Assembly: GCF_028368935.1 (NCBI RefSeq)
Contig: NZ_JAQNDK010000001.1
Span: 2,852,001 to 2,916,000 of the forward strand
Reading direction: 5' to 3'
DNA: 64,000 nt
DNA from: Sorangium aterium
GTDB lineage: Bacteria > Myxococcota_A > Polyangia > Polyangiales > Polyangiaceae
In this document: one piece after another, positions 1-8,384 of the stretch
How positions within the stretch are numbered: the stretch's first letter is position 1
Layout of the letters: the number at the start of each line of letters is the position of its first letter
Notes under the pieces: model-generated
Told to the model about the DNA's origin: nothing
Database searches by the model: none
Seen by the model: the letters and a program-made list of their open reading frames with translations, nothing else
Translations under genes and position numbers: made by a program

Positions 1-147
1 GCAGCAGGGAGAGTGTTCGCGACGGTGGGTGGGTGTTCCGACGGCACGCCGCAGCACGCTGGTGTTGCGTTCTACGGTGAGCCGTCGCTCGTCGAATGAC
101 GCGTCCATGCGCGCGAGTTCTCCAGCGCACCCGCGCTTCGCTGCGAA

Positions 148-215
148 ATCGAGCGAGCACGCTCGTTTGCACGCCCGTGATATCGAGCGAGCACGCTCGT
201 TTGCACGCCCGTGAT
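148..215. repeat. 34-bp perfect tandem repeat, two copies
   Basis: Bases 148-181 and 182-215 are identical. Each copy contains a 6-bp inverted repeat, CGAGCG-agca-CGCTCG. The short palindrome in each copy could form a hairpin or be a protein-binding site. It lies outside any supported gene. Confidence 0.85.
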
Positions 216-251
216 ACCGACACCGCGCTCGCGCCGGCGTGGTGATGGGTC

Positions 252-288
252 GAGCGCGCTCTCCGGCTGAAGGGGCCGGAGAGCGCTC
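252..288 (-). terminator. GC-rich hairpin downstream of the sigma-factor gene
   Basis: The arm at 252-267 pairs with 275-288 (GCCGGAGAGCGCTC) with a two-base bulge and a 7-nt loop. It lies about 130 bp beyond the stop codon of the minus-strand sigma gene. No T-tract follows, so it is at best a weak intrinsic terminator or a 3'-end stabiliser. Confidence 0.35.
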
Positions 289-419
289 GATGGGCTCAGG
301 GCGCGATGGACGCCGACCGGAGGACGCCGACCGGAGGAGCAGAGCTCCTGGTGCTCATGGCACCTCGACGGCACTCTGTTCCGGCCGAGGGGAGCGGGCT
401 GGGGCTGGGCTTCACGGAT

Positions 420-1871
420 TCACGGAGAGCCGTTCAACGCGTCCTCGATGGCGGGCAGGTATGCGCTGCCGGGGAACGCCTCGCGGAACCGGGCGGCTCG
501 CGCCGCGGCCTCGACGCGCCGACCGGTCTGCTCGAGGGCCTGTATCGCCAGGGTCTCGCGTTGCTGGGCTCTCGGGCTGCGCGGGTAGCTCCGCGCATGG
601 CGGTCGAGCGCGCCGAGCGCCTCGCCCGCTCTTCCCGATCCAAGCGCGGCGATCGCGCGCTGGATCAGGGTCAAGTCGGCATCCATCGGTGGGACGGCCG
701 CCCCCGCGCCGACTGCGGCGGGCGGTGCCGGCGCGGGCGCCGCCGAGGACACCGCCGCCGGGACATCGGCGAGCGCGGCCGGCGCGTCCGAGCCGACCGG
801 GACCGCCGCGAGCGTGTCGCCGCGAGCGAGGCCGATCTCCGGCGGCGCTGTGCGTGGCAGCGCCGCGTAGAGCGTGCCGGCGCCGGCGCCGGCCCCGCCC
901 AGGAACAGGGCTGCGCCTGCCGCGACGAGCTTCGCCCGCATGACCTCGATACCACCCCTCGCGAAGCTCGCCGGGGCGCGGCGCGCGTCCCACGCGGGGA
1001 CAGCCTCCGCTGCGCCCTCGCCGGGCGGGAGGACTCGCGCAGCCAGGTCGGCTGACGCGCCCCCGTCGCCCTCCCCGGGGGCGAGCAGCGCCCGGAGCCG
1101 CGCCCAGAGCACCTCGCCGAGGTCTTCCGGCAGGTCGAGCCGGGCGTCCCCGAGCTCGAGCAGCCGCAGCCCGTGGACCAAGGCGAGCGGCGCCAGAGCC
1201 GAACGCGCGCCGTACAGGCCGAGCGCGTCGCGCTCCCGCGCGCCCAGCCGCTTGACCGCGGCCGCGAACTCCTTGCGGGCCCGCCGCAGCCGGTCCCACG
1301 CGGTGTTCTCCGATATCTGGAGCGCCGCGGCGATCTCGCGCATCTCGATGTCCTCGAGCTCGTAGAGGAGGAACACGACGCGCCGGTCGCCCTCGATGCG
1401 CTGGACGAGCCCGCGGACGATCCTCTGCGTCTCGGCCTGCGCGAACCGCTGCTCCGCGTCGTACCCCGGGTCCGCGACGTCGACGCGCTCGCCGTCGGAG
1501 CGCGCGAGCAGCTCCCGCCGGTTCCTGGCGAGCCGCACGTGCCGCAGGGCGAGGTTCGACGCGATGCCCGCCACCCACGCCTTCATGGAGAAGCGGGGGT
1601 CGTACTCTCCGAAGCGGCAGTGGACGACCAGGAACACCTCCTGGGCCACGTCGCGCAGGTGCCGCGCCGGCACCCCCATCCGCCAGAGCACCCGGAGGAC
1701 GTACCGGAGCAGGCCCGTGTACACCTCCTCGAAGGTGGGCCGCGGGGGCGGCTCGGCCGCCGTCCCGGGGGCGGCGTCGGCCGTCAGCCCGGGGTCGGCA
1801 TCAGATGCCGATCCGGGGTCGGTGTCATGGGCGGGGGCCGGCGGAGGCCGGGGGGGTTGAGACGCCGTCAT
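420..1871 (-). CDS. Sigma-70 family (ECF-like) RNA polymerase sigma factor with membrane segment and C-terminal repeat domain
   Basis: This 483-residue protein starts with a Pro/Ala/Asp-rich linker (about 1-45). Region 2 follows (about 48-120, with DVAQEVFLVV and FSMKAWVAGIA for core and -10 binding), then region 4 (about 150-205, with a helix-turn-helix around EIAAALQISENTAWDRLRRA). ECF sigmas are usually near 200 residues. Here another 280 residues follow, including one hydrophobic helix (about 312-335) and a TPR-like tail (about 395-480, GRAGEALGALDRHARSYPRSP). The layout suggests a sigma factor tethered to the membrane by its own tail, perhaps freed by proteolysis. That role is inferred. 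No separate anti-sigma gene is adjacent. Confidence 0.85.
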   Translation of the reverse strand: MTASQPPRPPPAPAHDTDPGSASDADPGLTADAAPGTAAEPPPRPTFEEVYTGLLRYVLRVLWRMGVPARHLRDVAQEVFLVVHCRFGEYDPRFSMKAWVAGIASNLALRHVRLARNRRELLARSDGERVDVADPGYDAEQRFAQAETQRIVRGLVQRIEGDRRVVFLLYELEDIEMREIAAALQISENTAWDRLRRARKEFAAAVKRLGARERDALGLYGARSALAPLALVHGLRLLELGDARLDLPEDLGEVLWARLRALLAPGEGDGGASADLAARVLPPGEGAAEAVPAWDARRAPASFARGGIEVMRAKLVAAGAALFLGGAGAGAGTLYAALPRTAPPEIGLARGDTLAAVPVGSDAPAALADVPAAVSSAAPAPAPPAAVGAGAAVPPMDADLTLIQRAIAALGSGRAGEALGALDRHARSYPRSPRAQQRETLAIQALEQTGRRVEAAARAARFREAFPGSAYLPAIEDALNGSP

Positions 1872-2312
1872 CTCTACGTGTTCCGGCGAGATGGGCCGGA
1901 TTGTGGCGAAATCGTACGCGGGTCAGAAAAAGATCGGGCCCCGGTGGCCCCACGTGCGGGGGCGCCCGTGGCCGCCTCGATGACCACCGCCGTTCTGTGT
2001 CATTACATGATGTTTCCGCATACCGTTGCGAAATCAACCAGGTGCATCGGCGAGCGGCCATCGACGAGCCTGTCAGCATCTCTCGGCACGATCTGAGCGC
2101 CGTACGACGAGGTTCGCTCGGCGGGCACGCGATGGATGCGAACTTTTTGCGCAGATCATTCCGAGAAGAACCTGATGGCGGACGCAACGGGGACCCGCGA
2201 GCGTCCATGAGGAGGGGGCTTCTCGCGCCATTCTTCCCGTGCTTCCCTCCGGAGGCGTTCGCGCGGTAGCACTGCGCTCTCGGCAGCTGCACCCGCGGAG
2301 TGAAGAGGTGAG
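1872..2312. other. Divergent intergenic region, 441 bp
   Basis: This gap separates the sigma gene (minus) from the secreted-protein gene (plus) and should hold both promoters. Around 1995-2045 the composition is less GC-rich than the flanks. I cannot assign a -35/-10 pair with confidence, and no small gene is supported. Confidence 0.5.
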
Positions 2313-3575
2313 ATGATGAGGCGATGGGCTCGACGGGTGAAGAGCGCGATGGTGATGGCGTCGTGCACCACCATCGTGCTGGGCACCTGGGCTGGTGGCT
2401 GCGCAACCCCGGAGGCCTGGTATTGCCCCTGGGATCCCGAGCCTGGATTCAAGAAGAGTCCTTGTCTTGTGATGGAGGAGCCCGCGGAGGGTGGCGACGG
2501 CGCCGACGCGTGCGGCGATGCCGGCCCTGACGCAGGCGACGCCTGCGCGGATGGGGGTGCTGGCGCCGATTTCGACAGCGCAACGGTCCCCGGGTTCGAT
2601 CCCACCCTGCGGGAGACCTGCACCGGGCAGTGCGTGCCGAGGGAACCGCTCGGCTGGTCCGAGCCGTCGCTGGTCTGGATCGGCCCGCCGGATCGCGCGC
2701 CCGAGTGCCCCGCTGCAGCGCCGAGCGTCGGCTACGAGGGCCATGCGGACTTCACGGCGCCGGCGCCGCGCCCATGCCCGGCATGCCTGTGCGACCCGCC
2801 GGACGCCTCGTGCGAGCTACCGGCGGTGTGGAGCGCCTACACGAGCTTTCCCTGCGACGTCCCCGGCGCCACCGAGACACCGTTCGCTGCTCCCGGAGGT
2901 TGGGACGGAGCCTGCACCTCGGCCGGCGCGATCGCCGCCGGGGAGATGTGCGATGGCGCCCTGTGCGCGCAGTCGCTCGAGATCCCGGCTCCCCGCGTGC
3001 TTCCGGGAAGCTGCGCGCCCAGGATCGCGGAGAGCCTCGAGGAGCCGGAGGAGCCCGAAAGCGCCGGGAGCTTCGCGCTCTTCGCACGGGCGTGCACCGG
3101 CACGGCGTTCGCGCCGTGCTCCGATCCCGGGATGATCTGCACCCCGGCGCCGCCAACCGGCGATGCCGCGCCGCCCGAGGCGTTCCTGACGTGCATCTAT
3201 CATGAGGGAGAGCAGGACTGCCCGGCGACCTACCCGGACCGGCACGTCTTCTATGCCGGCGCCGAAGACACACGCGGCTGCGCCCCCTGCGGCTGCGCCG
3301 ATCCTGCGGGCGGCAGCTGCAGCGTCCTGGCCTCAGCGTTCAGCGATGGTGCATGCTCACACTTTGCCGTCGGCGTGGTGGTGAGCTCCGAGGCTCCCTT
3401 CTGTGGTACGATCTCCCCTGGAACGGCGCTTGGGAGCAAATCCGCGAGCGTTGTCAGCCTCGATCCAGGCGCCTGCGAGCCGACGGGTGGCGAGCCGAAC
3501 GGCAGCGTCGCGTTGCTCGGCGCAGCGACATTCTGCTGCCGCCCCGAGCCGATCCCTGATCCGGTACCTGCATGA
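2313..3575 (+). CDS. Secreted Cys-rich protein of unknown function
   Basis: This 420-residue protein begins with a basic and then hydrophobic segment ending in WAGGC at Cys30, which looks like a secretion or lipoprotein signal although the lipobox is imperfect. The mature part has an acidic Asp/Gly/Ala linker (about 50-90) and then many Cys residues, several as CxxC pairs (CPACLC, CAPCGC). That suggests disulphide-bonded extracellular modules. The start has AGAGGTGAG just upstream. I do not recognise a family. Such long Cys-rich surface proteins are common in myxobacteria, and the cell-surface location is inferred from the signal. Confidence 0.7.
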   Translation: MMRRWARRVKSAMVMASCTTIVLGTWAGGCATPEAWYCPWDPEPGFKKSPCLVMEEPAEGGDGADACGDAGPDAGDACADGGAGADFDSATVPGFDPTLRETCTGQCVPREPLGWSEPSLVWIGPPDRAPECPAAAPSVGYEGHADFTAPAPRPCPACLCDPPDASCELPAVWSAYTSFPCDVPGATETPFAAPGGWDGACTSAGAIAAGEMCDGALCAQSLEIPAPRVLPGSCAPRIAESLEEPEEPESAGSFALFARACTGTAFAPCSDPGMICTPAPPTGDAAPPEAFLTCIYHEGEQDCPATYPDRHVFYAGAEDTRGCAPCGCADPAGGSCSVLASAFSDGACSHFAVGVVVSSEAPFCGTISPGTALGSKSASVVSLDPGACEPTGGEPNGSVALLGAATFCCRPEPIPDPVPA

Positions 3576-3690
3576 GATAGGTGGACCTGGGCCCTCGCGG
3601 CAGCATCTACGCAGAGCCTCATCCACATCCTTCCAGCAGGCGTGATGCGCCAGGCTCGCGCGCTCCGAGCGGCGAACCATCGAGCCCAGA

Positions 3691-4836
3691 TCAGAACGAA
3701 GCGAGGAGTTGCAAGGCTCCCACCTTGGAAGAGCCGGCTACCGACCAATTCTCGCTGCCACGGAGATGAAACGTTGGACGTACGAGGTTGGCCACGAGCT
3801 CGCCAGAGAGCCGCGCGGCAAGGGAGTAGGAGAGCGGCACCTCCACGCCACCGCGCACCCCGAGCCCCGCGTAGGGCAACGACGCCTCCCCGACAGCGTT
3901 GACCATACCGAAGTACCGCACGCGCCCTGCCGTGACGAGGCCACAGCCGAAAAACCAGGCCATCTGACTGCATGGGACGATCGAGCCCCCGAGCCAGGAC
4001 ACCCCGAAGATCCCACCCCGATACGGCTCGGTAGCGACCGGCAGGTCCATCCGTCCCTCCAGTGAGAGCGAGAACGCCTCCCACCGGGCTCCCACGAACG
4101 CCGAGAACCCGACCGCCCGCGCGGGCGCGAGCCCCTCGGTGATCAGCGCCCCGGCCCCGGCCTGAAGCCGCGGCCAGGCCAGCGAGGGGCCGCGGCGCTC
4201 CGCGGACCGCGCCGGCGCGGCGGGCTGGCACGGCGGCAACGGCGCCGCGGCCGGCGCGCGCGGGGACCCCGCCGGCGCTCCTCCCGGGGAGACCGTCTCC
4301 GGCGGCGAAGGCGCGGAGGCCCTCTCCGCCGGCGCCGGAGCTGACGGCGGAGAGGGCGCCGGTTCCCGCGCTGATCGCACCGGGCGCAGCATGATCGCAA
4401 GGGCGGTGCCGACGTCCTCCACCAGCGCCCCGCAGGTCGCGCTCGTGACCTCCTGGCCGCCGAGCCGCCGGCCGTCGCTGTCGTACAGCGCGATCTCCCC
4501 CAGGAAATGCCGCCTTTTGCGCGCAACGACCACCTCGACCCGCCGGCCGCCGCTGCCGCCGTCCACGAACGGGTCGATCCCGCCGAGCTGCGCGGCGACG
4601 ACGTCCCGGAGCGCCTGCTCCTCGGGACACCCGTCCGCGCCCGAGCCGCGTGTATAGGACAGCCGCGCGCCGCCCGGCGGGACCTGACCGAAGGCCGGCA
4701 GCACGGCCAGCATCAGGGACACGGCAAGATTCCACCCGATGGCGTTCAGACGTGGATGGCGCAAGGGACTCCGCTCGATCGTCAGGCAAGGGGTGCAGGG
4801 CAGCGCCGATAGGCCACGACCGGTCGCGACATGCAC
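3691..4836 (-). CDS. Exported protein of unknown function, possibly outer-membrane associated
   Basis: The frame encodes 381 residues from a GTG at 4836. A hydrophobic segment ending LAVLPAFGQ (about 40-52) looks like the signal peptide, so the true start may lie further in. Residues 55-165 have a periplasmic-looking domain (GADGCPEEQALRDVVAAQLGG, then VEVVVARKRRHFLGEIALYD). A Pro/Ala/Ser-rich linker follows (about 165-235), then a C-terminal part with alternating aromatic and small residues (AVGFSAFVGARWEAFSLSLEGRMDLP) that resembles outer-membrane beta strands. This three-part layout recurs in myxobacterial surface proteins. The specific role is unknown. Confidence 0.65.
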   Translation of the reverse strand: MHVATGRGLSALPCTPCLTIERSPLRHPRLNAIGWNLAVSLMLAVLPAFGQVPPGGARLSYTRGSGADGCPEEQALRDVVAAQLGGIDPFVDGGSGGRRVEVVVARKRRHFLGEIALYDSDGRRLGGQEVTSATCGALVEDVGTALAIMLRPVRSAREPAPSPPSAPAPAERASAPSPPETVSPGGAPAGSPRAPAAAPLPPCQPAAPARSAERRGPSLAWPRLQAGAGALITEGLAPARAVGFSAFVGARWEAFSLSLEGRMDLPVATEPYRGGIFGVSWLGGSIVPCSQMAWFFGCGLVTAGRVRYFGMVNAVGEASLPYAGLGVRGGVEVPLSYSLAARLSGELVANLVRPTFHLRGSENWSVAGSSKVGALQLLASF

Positions 4837-5378
4837 AGAATGGAATTACGGACCACGACCGATCCCTCGCAACGGATTTTTCCGGACCGCTGCGGCCCGC
4901 CACGCCCGCGCGGGCGGGCGGGCGCTGGAGGCCTCGAGGTCTGCCGAACGGGTGGCTCACCCGTTCTGGGAGGCCTCCGGGCCTGTCCCACAGGTCGACG
5001 ACCTCTGGAAAGAGCCCGATCGGTCTGCGCAAGCACGACGGCGACCCGTTCCGGGAAGCCCCGCGGTATCTCCGAGCATGCCGGCGACCCGTCGGCGAAC
5101 CCCATCGGTATCTCCGAGCATGCCGGCGACCCGTCGGCGAACCCCATCGGTATCTCCGAGCACGCCGGTGACCCATCGACGATCCCCGCGGGCGTGTCAC
5201 CCGCCTCGGCTACCCCCTCGCCGCGCTCCGGGATGCAACCGCCCTATCCCGCCCGCGTCAGGCCCGCGCTCCAGCACCTCTGAAGATGTTCGCTGAGCTG
5301 CGCACCAGCACGATTCATAGCACGTTAACGGCGACAGGAGCGCTCGACGAAGGACAGAGCCCTGCTTAGCGTGCCACG
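4837..5378. other. Intergenic region, 542 bp, with repeats
   Basis: It contains an imperfect inverted repeat near 4930-4978 (left part GCCGAACGGGT, right part ACCCGTTCTGG) and the 42-bp tandem repeat at 5041-5188. Several overlapping frames exist because the repeat unit is a multiple of three, but none has a start signal or domain. It should hold the promoters of the two flanking divergent genes. Confidence 0.5.
5041..5188. repeat. 42-bp intergenic tandem repeat, about 3.5 copies
   Basis: Units start at 5065, 5107 and 5149, each beginning GGTATCTCCGAGCA. The first two are identical or nearly so over 42 bp. The third diverges toward its end, and a partial unit precedes the first. Because 42 is divisible by three, both strands give a 14-residue repeating open frame, but I see no evidence that it is translated. 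Confidence 0.85.
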
Positions 5379-6197
5379 ATGGACCAAACGTTCGATGCTT
5401 CGATCTACGTTCGCGCTCCCATCATCAACATTGCCAATGGCGTGACCCTCGCCAACGCGCTGGTCGCAGCCTGTCCCGAGACGGCGCCGGAGAACGTCGC
5501 CAAGGCGTGTACGAAGCTGAAGGCCGCCGCGGAGGCAGGCCAGAAGGCGCTCACCGCGCGCCGTCGTGTCAACGGGGCCCTGTCCGAGGACGACGTACGG
5601 GTGCTCGACAGGGAGGCCGATGCGAGCTTCGGGGCGCTGCGCATGCGCCTCATCGCGACCTCGATGCTGCCCGAGGGGCGCTTCCCGCAGGCGCGGCGCG
5701 CCGGAGAGCTGGTCAAAGAGCTCTTCGGCGACGACGGCCTCTCGTTCCTCATCGCCGAGTACCCCGTGCAGAACACGGTGATGGCCTCCATCGCCGCGCA
5801 CATCGAGGAAGCGGGCCTGAAGCCGGAGATCGACGCGGTCGCAGGGCCCGAGTTCCTCGAGCAGATCGGCAATGTCCTGCCGCGCTACGACGCGATGGTG
5901 CGGGACAAGCTACAGAAAGAGGCCGCCGCGACATCGAACCTCGCGACGTACGTGCGCGCCATCCAGTCCGCCATCGTCAACTACGCGACCAAGGTCGCCG
6001 GCATGGTCGACGAGGACGAGCCGGAGACCGTCGAGGCCGTCCGGAAGGCCCTCCGCCCGCTCGACGCGCACCGCGAGGCCAGCGCCCGGAGGGCCCAGGG
6101 CGGCGCCAAGGGCGAAGCGACGAGCGGCGCCCCGGCCGCCTCCCCGGCGCCCGGCGCGGGAGCCGACGGAGCCGGCGAGCTGACCGCGCCGGTCTGA
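5379..6197 (+). CDS. Conserved-looking protein of unknown function
   Basis: This 272-residue protein has no signal peptide or membrane segment. Residues 1-210 are mostly helical and of ordinary globular composition, with a long amphipathic stretch and AEYPVQNTVMASIAAHIEEAG in the middle. The last 60 residues are a disordered Ala/Gly/Pro tail. I do not recognise the family. Codon usage is typical of real genes in this window, and the opposite frames look random. No strong ribosome-binding site precedes the ATG. It is probably cytoplasmic. Confidence 0.7.
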   Translation: MDQTFDASIYVRAPIINIANGVTLANALVAACPETAPENVAKACTKLKAAAEAGQKALTARRRVNGALSEDDVRVLDREADASFGALRMRLIATSMLPEGRFPQARRAGELVKELFGDDGLSFLIAEYPVQNTVMASIAAHIEEAGLKPEIDAVAGPEFLEQIGNVLPRYDAMVRDKLQKEAAATSNLATYVRAIQSAIVNYATKVAGMVDEDEPETVEAVRKALRPLDAHREASARRAQGGAKGEATSGAPAASPAPGAGADGAGELTAPV

Positions 6198-6565
6198 CAC
6201 GGTCCCGGCGTCACCCTGTTGACGCTCACGATGGCTGCTGCTCGGTCGTGCAGGCCGGTCGCTGGCCCTCGCGAGGAGGAGCGGTCCCACTCGCGGCCCG
6301 TGATGGTCGGCCCAAGGCCGAGGCTGCCGCGGCCGGGTCACGCAGAGCTGCTCTCTGCAACTCTTCAGGTACGCCACAACGCCGTCCTCCGGCAGCGGAA
6401 GCGCTCTCTGGCCATTCAACTGCCCCCGAGCGACGTCTCTCTGGAGCACCGCACTCCTGTCGTGCGCACCAACCCGTGCTCGCTCATCGCGATCGCCACA
6501 GTCCGCTCGACATCGGGCGATGTTCACGCGTCCTGCGAGCGCCCTGGTCGTCACGGGCAACCGTC

Positions 6566-6619
6566 ATGACCGACATGACCGATGTGACCGATGTGACCGG
6601 TGTGACCGATGTAACGCAT
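6566..6619. repeat. 9-bp tandem repeat, six units
   Basis: Six consecutive 9-mers follow the pattern (A/G)TGACCGAT: ATGACCGAC, ATGACCGAT, GTGACCGAT, GTGACCGGT, GTGACCGAT, GTAACGCAT. The array ends about 180 bp before the start of the next gene. It could be a slippage-prone microsatellite or clustered regulator sites. Confidence 0.9.
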
Positions 6620-6742
6620 GTCGTTCCTGATCCAGGCGGTCTTCCGTCACGCTCTTCGCCGTGGATGAGGCTGCGAATGCAGAGCGCCGACTGCGAGGAG
6701 AGCCCAGATTGTGCATGCGCCGACCGGTCGCCTGCGCTATAC

Positions 6743-6771
6743 TGAACAGGGGCTAGGGGGATTGATATATT
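6743..6771 (+). promoter_or_regulatory. Candidate sigma-70-type promoter
   Basis: TGAACA (6743-6748) is followed after exactly 17 bp by TATATT (6766-6771), in a locally AT-rich patch. It would place transcription start about 20 bp before the ATG at 6798. The -35 matches the consensus at four of six positions and the -10 at five of six. Confidence 0.4.
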
Positions 6772-6797
6772 CCTGCCCGGCAGGACAGAGGTGATCG

Positions 6798-7199
6798 ATG
6801 TATTCAGCGAATCGTCGCCGGAATATCGAGCGGGAGGAGCGCATGCTGCTCCGCGAGAGGCGGGAGCAGGCGGCCGGCAAGCTCCTTCAGAAGGTGCCGC
6901 AGCTCACGAGCCTGAACCTGGAAATTCGCGAGACCCGGCCCAATTCGGCCATGAATGAGACGCAGTACATCCGCCGCGTCGTCGTCGAGCATGCGCATGC
7001 GCTGTTCGAAATGCCGTGCTCGTACTCTTCCTGTGACAACGGCGGCTACGACGTGACGCAGGAGATCCTGAGGAGCCTCGCTTCGCGCACAGCGCGGTTC
7101 GAGGGTGAATGCGCCTGTCGAGGGAGCTGTGGCGGCGAGTGCTGCTCCCGGGTCCTCCGCTACGTCGCCACGGCCACGTACCGTAGCCCGGAAGCGTAG
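6798..7199 (+). CDS. Small Cys-rich protein of unknown function
   Basis: This 133-residue protein has a highly charged N-terminus (many Arg/Glu, 8-30). A compact domain follows with YIRRVVVEHAHALFEMPCSYSSC and a C-terminal Cys cluster (CACRGSCGGECC). The two Cys groups could bind a metal such as zinc. The start is well supported: AGAGGTGATC lies just upstream and is close to the full anti-Shine-Dalgarno complement. There is no signal peptide, so a cytoplasmic place is likely. I do not recognise a named family. Confidence 0.75.
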   Translation: MYSANRRRNIEREERMLLRERREQAAGKLLQKVPQLTSLNLEIRETRPNSAMNETQYIRRVVVEHAHALFEMPCSYSSCDNGGYDVTQEILRSLASRTARFEGECACRGSCGGECCSRVLRYVATATYRSPEA

Positions 7200-7281
7200 G
7201 GCGAGAGCTTATCGCCCGGGACGGCGTACGTCTCGAGCGGCGGCCGGGGCGCTGTCCGCGCCTCGGCCCGCGCTGCGCGTT

Positions 7282-7467
7282 TCACTCGGTAACGGGAGGC
7301 TGTGGCCCCGGGACGATCCCTGCGATGTCCGGATCCTCCCCTGGTGTTCCACCTTCACCGGGGCCCTTTTCCTTGCGGCGCGCGAGGCGGTTCGCGTCTT
7401 TCTCGCGCTGCTTTTCCTGCCGAGCGCGTTCTTTTTGCCGCTTCATTGCTGCCTGTTTCTGCTGCAT
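7282..7467 (-). CDS. Small basic Lys/Arg-rich protein
   Basis: This 61-residue protein is dominated by MKRQKERARQEKQREKDA and RLARRKEK, a charged helix that probably binds nucleic acid or ribosomes, followed by a short Gly/Pro tail. Translation may begin at the first Met or at the internal Met at 7446. It lies 106 bp downstream of the RRM protein gene on the same strand, so the two may be co-transcribed. I recall similar short KR-rich proteins in myxobacteria, but I cannot confirm this without a search. Confidence 0.6.
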   Translation of the reverse strand: MQQKQAAMKRQKERARQEKQREKDANRLARRKEKGPGEGGTPGEDPDIAGIVPGPQPPVTE

Positions 7468-7573
7468 GGGGAGCCAGGCCTTTCAGCGCCTCCGGGCGCG
7501 TTCTTCAGCACCTCGCGGTGCGTCCTGAAGGCGCAGGCGCGGCGCACGAGCGGCGCCGCGCCGCGCCCGCGAG

Positions 7574-7996
7574 TCAGTACCGGTCGCCGCGACCGCCGCG
7601 GCCGCCGGAGCCGCCGCGACCGCCGCGGCCACCACCACCGCCGCCGAAGCCGCCGCCGCCGCCGCCGAAGCCCCCACCACCGCCGCCGAAGCCACCACCG
7701 CCGCCGCCGCCGCCGAAGCCGCCACCACCGCCGCCGAAGCCGCGGGCCGGGCGCTCCTGCGCCTCGTTGACCTTGAGCGCGCGACCATCGAGGACGGCGC
7801 CGTTCAGCTGCGAGATCGCGCTGTTCGCGGCCTGGGCCGAGCCCATGGTCACGAACGCGAAGCCACGCGGCTGCCCCGTCTCGCGGTCGGTCGGCATCGC
7901 GATCTCACGGACCTCGCCGGCTGCGGCGAACGCGGACTCGAGGGTCTCGCGGGTGGTGCTGAACGAAAGGTTTCCTACGTAGAGACGATTTCCCAT
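7574..7996 (-). CDS. Gly-rich RRM-type RNA-binding protein
   Basis: This 140-residue protein has one RNA-recognition motif (residues 1-75) with RNP-2 LYVGNL and RNP-1 RGFAFVTM, so it binds single-stranded RNA. A tail of Gly runs with Phe or Arg (FGGGGGG, GGRGGRGG) follows. Such proteins are known in cyanobacteria and myxobacteria and are often cold-induced. I chose the ATG at 7996 because the RRM starts there and GCAGGATGG precedes it. The longer frame upstream has no domain. The Gly tail is encoded by a simple repeat that can change length by slippage. Confidence 0.9.
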   Translation of the reverse strand: MGNRLYVGNLSFSTTRETLESAFAAAGEVREIAMPTDRETGQPRGFAFVTMGSAQAANSAISQLNGAVLDGRALKVNEAQERPARGFGGGGGGFGGGGGGGGFGGGGGGFGGGGGGFGGGGGGRGGRGGSGGRGGRGDRY

Positions 7997-8384
7997 GCCA
8001 TCCTGCTTTTTTACGGCTTTCTGGTGCGCCACTGCGGCGCTCTCGGCCTGCCATCCGACGAAGCCGTAACGGATCGAACGGAGACGTGCCGCGCGGAACT
8101 CCCGCGCGGTCACACGGTGCGTCGTCCAGTCGTCCGAGCGAGCTGCAGGCTCCCTCACGCGAGGGAAGCGGGAAAGCGTCGTATCGAGGGCCAGGGACGT
8201 TCGTGAGAAGAAGCATCCTAGCCCGATGCGCCGTCGTTCGCAAGCGGGCCGTCCGCGGTGCAGGCGTGCAGGCCCCCGCGCGAGCGCGGACGCGCGGCGC
8301 CGGCCTCGACGAGGGCGGGGGCGCCTTGGTTCGGGCCCTGCCGCTCCGGCGCTGACGTGGAAGATGTCCTGCGCCTCGGGCAAG
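7997..8384. other. Divergent intergenic region, 388 bp
   Basis: This gap lies between the RRM gene (minus) and the cupin gene (plus). Frames in it look like shadows. The long untranslated leader expected for a cold-regulated RRM gene would fit here, but no structure is proven. Confidence 0.45.

Larger units (their letters stand above)
1..419. other. Left-edge gap without a confident gene
   Basis: No open frame here has a recognisable domain, a convincing ribosome-binding site or protein-like composition. The stretch holds a perfect 34-bp direct repeat (148-215) and a GC-rich hairpin (252-288), and ends at the 3' end of the sigma-factor gene on the minus strand. A gene ending to the left of the window cannot be excluded. 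Confidence 0.6.
6198..6797. other. Intergenic region, 600 bp, with repeat and candidate promoter
   Basis: It holds the 9-bp tandem repeat at 6566-6619 and a promoter-like pair at 6743-6771 in front of the next gene. A long frame crosses the region (to 6745) but it overlaps the previous gene in another frame and looks like a shadow. Confidence 0.5.

Noticed and set aside
5041..5188. CRISPR array
   Set aside because: The 42-bp units are contiguous without spacers.
5507..6745. 412-residue frame that includes the 9-bp repeat
   Set aside because: Overlaps the ordinary-looking protein at 5379-6197 in another frame and has Arg/Gly shadow composition.
7105..7770. Plus-strand frame with Arg/His repeats over the RRM gene
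   Set aside because: Mirror of the Gly-rich tail; the RRM motifs are on the minus strand.
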